Origin: Actinomycetota bacterium | GTDB lineage: Bacteria; Actinomycetota; Actinomycetes; JACCUZ01 | DNA length: 37,658 bases | Assembly: GCA_030841025.1 (NCBI GenBank) | Contig: JAVEDJ010000015.1 | Span: forward strand, 1 to 37,658 | Reading direction: 5' to 3' | Shown here: positions 7,550 to 15,272 of the stretch, piece by piece | How positions within the stretch are numbered: position 1 is the first letter of the stretch | Layout of the letters: every line of letters starts with the position of its first letter | Position numbers and translations under genes: made by a program | Notes under the pieces: generated by a model | Database searches by the model: none | What the model saw: only the letters and a program-made list of their open reading frames with translations | Told to the model about the DNA's origin: nothing

Positions 7550-9304
7550 ATGTCACGACGGCCCGATCCGCTGATCAGTGCGCGCCGGGACCACGCGGGC
7601 TCGGTGCTCCTGTCAGCGGCAGTTGCGTTGCTGCTGGCCCTGGCCGGCTGCACCGGCAGCGCCGGCGGAGAGTCGCGCTCGACGGCGTCGAGAGGTAGCA
7701 CCACGGACAAGCAGGGTACGGCGGCCTCCGTGGCGGGCGCCGCGCTCGCGGCTGCGCCGTCCGGCGAGCCGATGCCGCGCGGGAACGTGCCGGGTTGGAC
7801 CAAGGTCTTCGCCGAGGACTTCGTGAGGGATGTGCCGGTGGGCCGCTTCCCCGGCAAGGTGTACGGCGCCCGGTGGGGCGCCTACAAGGACGGCTGGAAA
7901 GACACGACAGGACGCGGGACATACCTGCCCTCCAAGGTCCTGTCCACCCGGGGTGGTCTGCTGGACTACTCCATCCGCACCGAGAACGGCGTGCACATGG
8001 TGTCGGCCCCGACACCCAAGCTGCCCAAGGGCGCCTACGGGCGTTACTCGGTGCGCTTCCGTGTGGACCCCCTGCCCGGCTACAAGACGGCCTGGCTGCT
8101 GTGGCCTGACTCAGGCAACTCCCCACCCGACGGCGAGATCGACTTCCCCGAAGGGAACCTGAATGGTCCGATCAGCGCCTTCCTGCACCATGCCGACCGG
8201 TCCGGGCGACAGGAGAGTTTCCCCACCCGGGCGCGATACCCGACGTGGCACACCGCGACCACCGAGTGGGTCAAGGGCAGGGTGACGTTCATCCTCGACG
8301 GACGGGTCATCGGCAGGTCGACGACGAAGGTGCCGGACAGGCCGATGCACTGGGTGCTGCAGACCGAGACCGCGACCGAGGGCAGCAAGCCCAGCGCCAA
8401 GACGGCCGGTCACGTGCAGATCGACTGGGTGGTGGCCTACCGGCCGGCGAGCAGGACAAAGCCGTTGCCAGCGCTCGGGAAGGGCGCGCTGCAGGTCGCG
8501 GCCGTCGGGGACATCCAGCCTCCGTCCCGCAGCAAGAACTCCGCAGGCACCGCCGCCGTGGCAGCCAAGGCGGACTTCATCCTGGGCCTGGGTGACTACC
8601 AGTACGAGAACGGAGCGATGTCGCAGTACAACGCCTACTTCGACAGGGACTGGGGCCGCAACGTCGCAAAGACCTACCCGGTCCTTGCGCCCAACCACGA
8701 CCAGGACTGGAGCGGTGGCGATCCGCTCCGCTACTGGAACGGGGGAGGGGCGAAGGGCTACCGGGCACCGGTGCGGCTCAAGCCGCACCAGTCGTACAGC
8801 TTCGACAGAAATGGCTGGCACTTCCTCGCGATCGACGACGCGTGCTACCGCGCCCCGGACAGGTGCTCGCCCGACAGGTTGCGGGCGTGGGTCAAAGCCG
8901 ACCTGGCCGCCCACCAGAGCCGGTGCACCGTGGCCTACTGGCACCAGCCCTACTTCACGAGCACAGCCGGCCACCCCGCCTACGAGCCGATGAAGCCAAT
9001 CGTTCGACTGCTGCAGGCTCGTGGTGTCGACATCGTGCTCCAGGGCCACAACCACAACTACGAGCGGTTCGCACCGCAGACGGCCGACCGGGTCGCGAGC
9101 CGCCGAGGCATGCAGGCATTTGTCGTCGGCACGGGTGGTATCGGGTTCTACGCCTTCAAGGACAAGGCAGCCAACTCCGTCAAGCGCACCGACAGCACGT
9201 ACGGCGTCCTGCGGCTGACGTTGGGCAAGGGCCGCTACGGATGGCAGTTCGTCCGCACGGGAGGAACTCCCTTTGCCGACAGCGGGACCGCGAGGTGTCA
9301 CTGA
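7550..9304 (+). CDS. lipoprotein with N-terminal GH16-like glucanase domain fused to calcineurin-like metallophosphoesterase domain
   Basis: Lipobox 'LLLALAGC'; GH16 active-site signature ExDxxE in 'DGEIDFPEGNL'; metallophosphoesterase motifs 'GDIQ...LGLGDYQYENG...PNHDQ...YWHQPYF...LQGHNHNYERF'. 'ggggagagacg' before the ATG. Confidence 0.85.
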   Translation: MSRRPDPLISARRDHAGSVLLSAAVALLLALAGCTGSAGGESRSTASRGSTTDKQGTAASVAGAALAAAPSGEPMPRGNVPGWTKVFAEDFVRDVPVGRFPGKVYGARWGAYKDGWKDTTGRGTYLPSKVLSTRGGLLDYSIRTENGVHMVSAPTPKLPKGAYGRYSVRFRVDPLPGYKTAWLLWPDSGNSPPDGEIDFPEGNLNGPISAFLHHADRSGRQESFPTRARYPTWHTATTEWVKGRVTFILDGRVIGRSTTKVPDRPMHWVLQTETATEGSKPSAKTAGHVQIDWVVAYRPASRTKPLPALGKGALQVAAVGDIQPPSRSKNSAGTAAVAAKADFILGLGDYQYENGAMSQYNAYFDRDWGRNVAKTYPVLAPNHDQDWSGGDPLRYWNGGGAKGYRAPVRLKPHQSYSFDRNGWHFLAIDDACYRAPDRCSPDRLRAWVKADLAAHQSRCTVAYWHQPYFTSTAGHPAYEPMKPIVRLLQARGVDIVLQGHNHNYERFAPQTADRVASRRGMQAFVVGTGGIGFYAFKDKAANSVKRTDSTYGVLRLTLGKGRYGWQFVRTGGTPFADSGTARCH

Positions 9305-10506
9305 CCTCGCGATGCCTGCCGCGGACGATCATGGCGGTGGGCGCGCTTGCCGGGTGCGCTGTGTGTGCGGGTGCGCCGGTCGCAGCATCCTTGGCATGGT
9401 CAGGTGGCGGCGCCGCCAGCACCATCGTCGACCGGCGTATCCAGGATCGCCTGATCACCGAGTCCAGCGGGTTGGCTCCGTCGGGCCGCGTGCCCGGGGT
9501 TCTGTGGACGATGAACGACAGCGGTCATCGGCCCGTTCTCTATGGCATCGGGCCGGACGGTGACACCGTGGCGAGGCTCGTGGTGTCAGGCGTCCGCGAC
9601 ACCGACTGGGAAGCCCTGGCTGCAGGCCGCGACGAGAAGGGTCGTCCGGTCCTGTGGGTGGGCGACATCGGCGACAACGGCGGTAGCCGGCGCCAGGTCC
9701 TCGTGCACCGCGTCGTGGAGCCCGCGAAGCTGAAGGACACGCGAGTGCAGCCCCAGTCGTTCCGGTTGGCCTTCCCGGGGGGTCCCCGCAACGCCGAGGC
9801 GATGATGGTCGACCCCCGCACCCAGCGTTTGTATCTCGTGAGCAAGGCCGCCACGGGTGCGAAGGTCTACGCCGCACCCAAGCGCCTGGACAGCCGGAAG
9901 GTGAACAGACTCACACCGGTCGCGACTGCGCCGGCAACGGTCACCGACGCGGCGTTCCTGCCTGACGGGCGCATCGTGATGCGCAACTACCAGCGCGGTT
10001 TCCTGCTCTCCGGCCTCGGCGCGACGCCGACGCCCTTCCGGCTGCCCCGACAAGAGGCCGGCGAGAGCCTCGCAGTCACACCGGACGGTGTTGCCGTGCT
10101 GGTCGGCCAGGAGGGCGCGGACCGGTCCATCTCTCGGGTCAGTCTCCCCGCGACCGCACAGCCCTCGTCAGCCGCGCCCGCGCCGCCGGTGGCCTCCGTG
10201 AAACCGTCGTCGCGTCCTGCGGTCCCCGTGGGGCACGAGGAGGGCGTCTTCGCGCGGGCCAAGACGGTGGCCATCATCGTGCTCAGTGCCATCCTGGCGC
10301 TGCTCGTCTCCCGAGAGGCGACGTCAGGGCGGCGCCGTGGACCTCCGGCCACGTCAGCCGTAGGCGATGACGGCCTCGTCCAGTCGCCCGGGAAAGAACT
10401 CGGCGCCGGGGTAGGCGCCCACGATGACGGGGTTGCTGTTGCTGATGGAGCCGACCGCGGCGTTCTTGGTGAAGCTCGCCCCGTCGACCGTGAGCCGGAC
10501 GAGTGA
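9295..10506 (+). CDS. secreted, membrane-anchored beta-propeller-like protein
   Basis: GTG start overlaps the end of the upstream CDS. Signal-like N-terminus, propeller-like repeats ('ESSGLAPSGRVPGVLWTMNDSG', 'DTDWEALAAG...LWVGDIGDNGGSR', 'NAEAMMVDPRTQRLYLVSK'), Pro/Ala/Ser linker, C-terminal TM 'TVAIIVLSAILALLVS'. Last ~50 codons are antisense to the next gene. Confidence 0.72.
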   Translation: MSLTSRCLPRTIMAVGALAGCAVCAGAPVAASLAWSGGGAASTIVDRRIQDRLITESSGLAPSGRVPGVLWTMNDSGHRPVLYGIGPDGDTVARLVVSGVRDTDWEALAAGRDEKGRPVLWVGDIGDNGGSRRQVLVHRVVEPAKLKDTRVQPQSFRLAFPGGPRNAEAMMVDPRTQRLYLVSKAATGAKVYAAPKRLDSRKVNRLTPVATAPATVTDAAFLPDGRIVMRNYQRGFLLSGLGATPTPFRLPRQEAGESLAVTPDGVAVLVGQEGADRSISRVSLPATAQPSSAAPAPPVASVKPSSRPAVPVGHEEGVFARAKTVAIIVLSAILALLVSREATSGRRRGPPATSAVGDDGLVQSPGKELGAGVGAHDDGVAVADGADRGVLGEARPVDREPDE

Positions 10507-11049
10507 CGCCGTCTTCGCGCAGGTGATGGTGTGCCATGCCCCGTTGCTGACCGATGGGCCGGCCGTGAGCTCGGCGTACCCCCTGGAACCCTTGAAGCCG
10601 CAGGTGGCCTTGCCCGAGGGTTGGTACTCCACCTTCCACTCGCCCCCGGCGCTCGAGTAGTAGCCCTTGCGGATGAGGTCGAAGTCGCCGGTGCCAGTAG
10701 GCCTCCGGGTCGTGTTCATCCGGATGGTCACGGTGACGTTGCGCGAGCCAGGGTTGAGGTTGGCATTGGACGGCACCGACACATAGCTCGAGCGGCCGTT
10801 GAACTCGTAGGCCGTGCCGGCAAACCCGGGCCGGCCGACCGCGACCGAGTGCAGGGTGCCGTGGTTGGCGCCGACCGAGTCGGCCATCACTGAACCGCTG
10901 GTCTCGTCCATGTGCCATTGGGCCACCGTGACGCTGGCCGCGGACGCGGGGTGGGCGCCGAGCGCCACGCCGAGCGCGGTCATGGCGACCACTGCCGCGT
11001 AGCTCCTGGCCCTTCGGCCGGACCGGATTGAACGCAAGGGATGAGCCAT
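10354..11049 (-). CDS. secreted LamG/concanavalin A-like domain protein
   Basis: Signal peptide '...SYAAVVAMTALGVALGAHPASA'; LamG features 'WHMDETSGSVMADSVGANHGTL', 'YEFNGRSSYVSVPSNANLNPGS', 'GAEFFPGRLDEAVIAYG'. Confidence 0.85.
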   Translation of the reverse strand: MAHPLRSIRSGRRARSYAAVVAMTALGVALGAHPASAASVTVAQWHMDETSGSVMADSVGANHGTLHSVAVGRPGFAGTAYEFNGRSSYVSVPSNANLNPGSRNVTVTIRMNTTRRPTGTGDFDLIRKGYYSSAGGEWKVEYQPSGKATCGFKGSRGYAELTAGPSVSNGAWHTITCAKTASLVRLTVDGASFTKNAAVGSISNSNPVIVGAYPGAEFFPGRLDEAVIAYG

Positions 11050-11153
11050 GACGGTGCCCTTCGCCTGGTGTCTTCAGTCCGAACTATGGGCGCCGGAGAG
11101 GGGTCGGTCCATCTGCACCTGACGTAGTCGGCCCGTACGTTCGGGTTGGCTCC

Positions 11154-11285
11154 CTAGAGCACGCCGAGAAGGATCAGGAGCAGGATGGTCAAGAGGGCTG
11201 AAACGACGAGCGAGCCGAGGCAGCCGAGCCGGTTCGAGAAGAAGAAGAACACGTCCCGCTCGCTACCCCACGGCAGCGCACCCAT
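11154..11285 (-). CDS. 43-aa predicted single-pass membrane protein
   Basis: Manual translation, below the ORF-track cutoff: MGALPWGSERDVFFFFSNRLGCLGSLVVSALLTILLLILLGVL*. Confidence 0.6.
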   Translation of the reverse strand: MGALPWGSERDVFFFFSNRLGCLGSLVVSALLTILLLILLGVL

Positions 11286-11306
11286 ACCTGCGGCGTCTGG
11301 TCGCGC

Positions 11307-11414
11307 TCACCAGAAGATCATGCTCAGTACGACGACGACCACCGCGACGGCGGCATAGAAGCCGGCAATCAGCTCGTAGTTCCTCGGTGCCGACACCTTG
11401 TGCGTCCGCCTCAT
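11307..11414 (-). CDS. 35-aa predicted single-pass membrane protein
   Basis: Manual translation: MRRTHKVSAPRNYELIAGFYAAVAVVVVVLSMIFW*. Strong Shine-Dalgarno 'GGAGG' with 'gcggaggaaaccgaATG' on the minus strand. Confidence 0.65.
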   Translation of the reverse strand: MRRTHKVSAPRNYELIAGFYAAVAVVVVVLSMIFW

Positions 11415-11499
11415 TCGGTTTCCTCCGCTCGCCCCACCCCTCGCGGGACCCGACCCTCAGCATTGCCAGGAATCGGTCAGGTTGCGAGCCCCCGGTGAG

Positions 11500-11536
11500 G
11501 GAGCCCTGCACCCCCAAGGTTGGGGGTCCAGGGCTC
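11500..11536 (-). terminator. strong GC-rich hairpin, probable terminator of the MFS gene
   Basis: GGAGCCCTG-ca-CCCCCAA-gg-TTGGGGG-tc-CAGGGCTCC, between the MFS stop and the 35-aa ORF. Confidence 0.65.
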
Positions 11537-11586
11537 CGGCGCGCCTCGCTGGCCCGGCAGGCGCGGATGCAAAGGTGCCTTTCCGG

Positions 11587-12945
11587 CTACAACGGTTTGG
11601 CGGCAGTCAGCCGCCTCTCCTCGGCCTCTTGCAGGTCGATGACCCGCTGGTCCTCGGCGTCGACCCGGCGCGGCATGAGCAGCAGCGCTGCCATGGCGAT
11701 CACGCAGCACCCGATGATGTACCAGCTGATCCCGGTGGTGGACCCCGTCGACTCCAGGATCTTTGCCGCAATCAGCGGCGCCGGGCCACCGGCGATGACA
11801 GAGGCCAGCTGATAGCCCAGGCCGGCGCCGGAGTAGCGCAGGTTGGTGCCGAAGTTCTCCGAGATCAATGCGGCCTGCGGGCCGTACTGCATGTCGTGGA
11901 ACACGAGCGACAGCACGATGGCCAGGAGCACCAGGCCGGGACGTTGAGTGTTGAGCAATCCGTAGTAGGGAAACGCGTACGCTGCGGTGCCGATGATGCC
12001 CAAGGCGTACATCGTCCGTCTGCCGATGATGTCGGAGAGGGCGCCGAAGAGCGGGACCGAGATGAGTCCGACGGTCGCGGCGATGAGCGTGTCGTTGAGC
12101 AGCTCACCCTTTTCGAACTTCAGCTGCGTGGTGCCGTAGGTCAGCACGAACGTGATGAAGATGTAGAAAGGCGCCTGCTCCGACATCCGGACCAGGGCCG
12201 ACGTGATGATCTCCCGGGGCTGGGTGCGGATCACCTCGAGAAGCGGCTGCTTGATGACGCGCTCCTCCTTGCGCACCGCGGTGAACTCCGGGCTTTCGAG
12301 GACCCGCAGCCGCACATACAGACCGACCCCGATCAGCACGATGCTGAACAGGAACGGGATGCGCCAGCCCCACGTGTCGAAGTTGTCCCCGGTGAGACTC
12401 GACGTGATCTTGACCGCGCCGGTCGACAGGATGAGCCCGAGGGGAACCCCCATCTGGGGCCAGCTCGCCATCAGGCCACGCCGCTTGTGCGACCCCCACT
12501 CCATGGACAGCAGTACGGAGCCGCCCCACTCCCCACCGACCCCGATGCCCTGGGCGACACGCAACAACGTCAGCAGGATCGGCGCGGCGACCCCGATCGT
12601 CGCGTAGGTCGGAAGGAGGCCGATCAAGAAGGTCGCGATGCCCATCAGGAGCAACGTGATGACCAGCGTGCCCTTGCGCCCGACACGGTCCCCGAAGTGA
12701 CCGAAGATGGCCGCTCCGATCGGTCGCGAGGCGAAGCCGACGAACTGGGTCCCGAACGACAGCAGAATGCCGGTGAACGCCGCCTGGTTGGGGAAGAAGA
12801 GCGACGGGAAGATCAGCGCCGCCGCCGTACCGTAGAGAAAGAAGTCGTACCACTCGATCGTGGTGCCCACCGTGCTGGCAAGCACCGCACGCCGGCGTTG
12901 GCTTCGCTCGAGAGCGGTCAGCGTTCCGGCATGTGCATCGGTCAT
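11587..12945 (-). CDS. MFS transporter, metabolite:H+ symporter (ProP/ShiA-like) family
   Basis: 'TTIEWYDFFLYGTAAALIFPSLFFP', 'RPIGAAIFGHFGDRVGRKGTLVITLLLMG', 'RVAQGIGVGGEWGGSVLLSMEW'. ATG at 12945. Confidence 0.92.
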   Translation of the reverse strand: MTDAHAGTLTALERSQRRRAVLASTVGTTIEWYDFFLYGTAAALIFPSLFFPNQAAFTGILLSFGTQFVGFASRPIGAAIFGHFGDRVGRKGTLVITLLLMGIATFLIGLLPTYATIGVAAPILLTLLRVAQGIGVGGEWGGSVLLSMEWGSHKRRGLMASWPQMGVPLGLILSTGAVKITSSLTGDNFDTWGWRIPFLFSIVLIGVGLYVRLRVLESPEFTAVRKEERVIKQPLLEVIRTQPREIITSALVRMSEQAPFYIFITFVLTYGTTQLKFEKGELLNDTLIAATVGLISVPLFGALSDIIGRRTMYALGIIGTAAYAFPYYGLLNTQRPGLVLLAIVLSLVFHDMQYGPQAALISENFGTNLRYSGAGLGYQLASVIAGGPAPLIAAKILESTGSTTGISWYIIGCCVIAMAALLLMPRRVDAEDQRVIDLQEAEERRLTAAKPL

Positions 12946-13087
12946 GACGCCTCCAGGCGGGGCCTGCCAGGCTCCCTGTCGGCAGGGCCACCCTGCGGGG
13001 TTCCCAACCCGCCGCTCCCGCAAACGGCCTTGCGTGCCGTTTCCTGCTCAACGGCCGGCTAGGGACCCCGCTGGCTGGAGCGGGCGG

Positions 13088-13393
13088 TCAGGCTGGCGGA
13101 TCCTGGACGGTTCCGGAGAGCACCTGGTCGATGCGCGCCGCCAGCTCGACGTCCTTGTCCGTCACCCCACCGTCGCTGTGCGTCCACAGCGTGAAGCGGG
13201 TGACGCCGGAGGAACGGTCGACCTGGGGGTGGTGGTTGAGCTCGTCGGCGGCCTTGGCCACAGCGCCTTCGAGGTTGTCGGCCGCGTCGTCGTCGACCTC
13301 CACCTCCTTGACCAGGGTGTTGGCGACCCGCTCCCACCCCGCGAGAGAGGCAAGGGCGGTCGTGATGGCGTCGTCATCGAGGCGCTGTGCCAT
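13088..13393 (-). CDS. 4a-hydroxytetrahydrobiopterin dehydratase (pterin carbinolamine dehydratase)
   Basis: 'LASLAGWERVANTLVKEVEV...AVAKAADELNHHPQVDRSSGVTRFTLWTHSDGGVTDKDVELAARID'; the HHPxxxxxxxxVxxxLxTHxxGGxTxxDxxLA pattern of PCD. Confidence 0.9.
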   Translation of the reverse strand: MAQRLDDDAITTALASLAGWERVANTLVKEVEVDDDAADNLEGAVAKAADELNHHPQVDRSSGVTRFTLWTHSDGGVTDKDVELAARIDQVLSGTVQDPPA

Positions 13394-13502
13394 GTCGTCC
13401 TCCTGGGTCCGGTTGGTCTGTCATGGTGTTCCACCGTGCCGACCGTGCGTAACACCGGCGTACCGCCGCGGCGCGGGCCCCGGTCTGTCAGAGTTGCGCC
13501 TC

Positions 13503-13895
13503 ATGACGGTGTGCGTGGTGGGGGCGGCCATCCTGGACGACCGTGGCCGTCTGCTCGCGGCTCGCCGCAAGGAGCCTCCAGCGCTCGCCGGTGGCTGGGA
13601 GCTGCCGGGCGGCAAGGTCGAGCCCGGGGAGGACGACGAGAGCGCGCTGGTGCGGGAGTGCCGCGAGGAGCTGGGCGTCGTGATCGAGCCGATGCATCGG
13701 GTCGATGGGGACTGGCCCATGTCCGGGGACGCGGTGCTACGCGTCTGGACCGCCCGGGTTGTCCAGGGCGATCCCGAGCCCCTCGAGGACCACTCCGAGA
13801 TCCGATGGTTGGAACCCGGTCATTGGTTCGACGTCGACTGGCTGACGGCCGACCTGCCCGTCGTCCGCGCGCTGATCGATCAGTCGACGTCGTGA
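13503..13895 (+). CDS. NUDIX hydrolase (MutT-like)
   Basis: Nudix box 'GGKVEPGEDDESALVRECREELGVV'. Confidence 0.92.
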   Translation: MTVCVVGAAILDDRGRLLAARRKEPPALAGGWELPGGKVEPGEDDESALVRECREELGVVIEPMHRVDGDWPMSGDAVLRVWTARVVQGDPEPLEDHSEIRWLEPGHWFDVDWLTADLPVVRALIDQSTS

Positions 13896-13922
13896 CGCAG
13901 ATCAGCTGCTGACCACGTTCGC

Positions 13923-15272
13923 TCAGGTGGCGGCCACGCCCATGTCCCGGACGGTGTCCTGTGCCGTCCGCAGGCGCGGGTTGTCCGGCCACAGCGAACG
14001 GGCCTCGCGCAAGGCCGAGGCCGACTCCTCCTCCTGTCCGAGGCCGGCCAAGGCCTCGGACAGGGTGACGAGGTCGTCGGCGCGTCGCGGGCGGTCGACG
14101 TCCCACTGGATGGCCTCGCGGGCGTGCTGGGCCGCCTCGGCCAGTCGGCCGTGCACCAGGTGGTGCAGCGCGTGCGCGCCGGCGAGCACCGTGCCGGTGC
14201 TCGCCAAACGCTGGGCATCCTGCAACGTCGCGGCGACCTCGTCCTCGTGGCGGTCGAGGCTGAGCTGGCCGGCCTCGATGCCGAACAGCAGCGCGAAGAC
14301 GTGCGCCGTCAATGCGTCGAGGCGGGCGCCGCGGCTGCGTCCGGCGTTGTCGACCAGCGTGCGGGTCGCCTTCGCGGCCTCGTCGAAGCGACCCTGGCCG
14401 CGCAGCGAGTCGGCCAGGGCCAGCAGCGCTGCGGGATCTGTGGGCTTGCTGCGGAGCCGGTCCCGGGCATGCAGCTCGGCCTGCGCCAGGTCACCCTGCT
14501 CGAGCGCCTTGTTGGCGGCCGAGGCGGAGCGGCGCGGGATCTTGCTTCCGAGCCACACCAGCGGGTCGTACTGCGTGTCCACAACGCGCTCCTTCATGGG
14601 GATGATCGCGTTGTCTGTGATCTTGATGTGCTCGGGGCAGACCTCGGTGCAGCACTTGGTGATGTTGCACATCCCCAGTCCGTGCTGAGACTGCGCCTCA
14701 CGCTTGCGGTCGCGGGTGTCCAACGGGTGCATGTCCAGCTCGGCGAGCCGGATGAAGAACCGCGGGCCGGCGAAGGCCTCCTTGTTCTCCTCGTGGTCAC
14801 GGATGACGTGGCACGTGTCCTGGCACAGGAAGCACTCAATGCACTTACGGAACTCCTGGCTCCGCTCGACATCCACCTGCTGCATGCGGTACTCGCCCAG
14901 GGCCAGGTCGGCCGGCGGCGCGAACGCCGGCACCTCGAGTGCCTTCTGGTAGTTGAACGACACATCGGTGACGAGGTCCTTGATGACCGGGAACGTCCGC
15001 AGCGGCGTGACGGACACGACCTCGTCCTCGGCGAACGTGCTCATGCGCGTCATGCACATCAAGCGGGGACGCCCGTTGATCTCCGCGCTGCATGAGCCGC
15101 ACTTCCCGGCCTTGCAGTTCCAGCGCACCGCCAGGTCCGGCGTCTGCGTGGCCTGCAGCCGGTGGATGATGTCGAGCACGACCTCGCCGTCGTTCACCTC
15201 GACCCTGAAGTCCTCGAGCTCGCCGTCCCTGTCGTCACCGCGCCACACCTTGAATCGTGCGTTGTAGCTCAT
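13923..15272 (-). CDS. sdhB: succinate dehydrogenase/fumarate reductase iron-sulfur subunit with C-terminal TPR-like extension
   Basis: 'WNCKAGKCGSCSAEINGRPRLMC', 'CIECFLCQDTCHV', 'CNITKCCTEVCPEHI' give all three Fe-S ligand sets; residues ~246-449 are helical TPR-like. Start overlaps the sdhA stop (ATGA). Confidence 0.93.
   Translation of the reverse strand: MSYNARFKVWRGDDRDGELEDFRVEVNDGEVVLDIIHRLQATQTPDLAVRWNCKAGKCGSCSAEINGRPRLMCMTRMSTFAEDEVVSVTPLRTFPVIKDLVTDVSFNYQKALEVPAFAPPADLALGEYRMQQVDVERSQEFRKCIECFLCQDTCHVIRDHEENKEAFAGPRFFIRLAELDMHPLDTRDRKREAQSQHGLGMCNITKCCTEVCPEHIKITDNAIIPMKERVVDTQYDPLVWLGSKIPRRSASAANKALEQGDLAQAELHARDRLRSKPTDPAALLALADSLRGQGRFDEAAKATRTLVDNAGRSRGARLDALTAHVFALLFGIEAGQLSLDRHEDEVAATLQDAQRLASTGTVLAGAHALHHLVHGRLAEAAQHAREAIQWDVDRPRRADDLVTLSEALAGLGQEEESASALREARSLWPDNPRLRTAQDTVRDMGVAAT

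Noticed and set aside
11398-13062. 554-aa plus-strand ORF antisense to the MFS transporter
   Set aside because: Charged, repetitive D/R/Q/H string opposite a clear MFS gene; antisense artefact.
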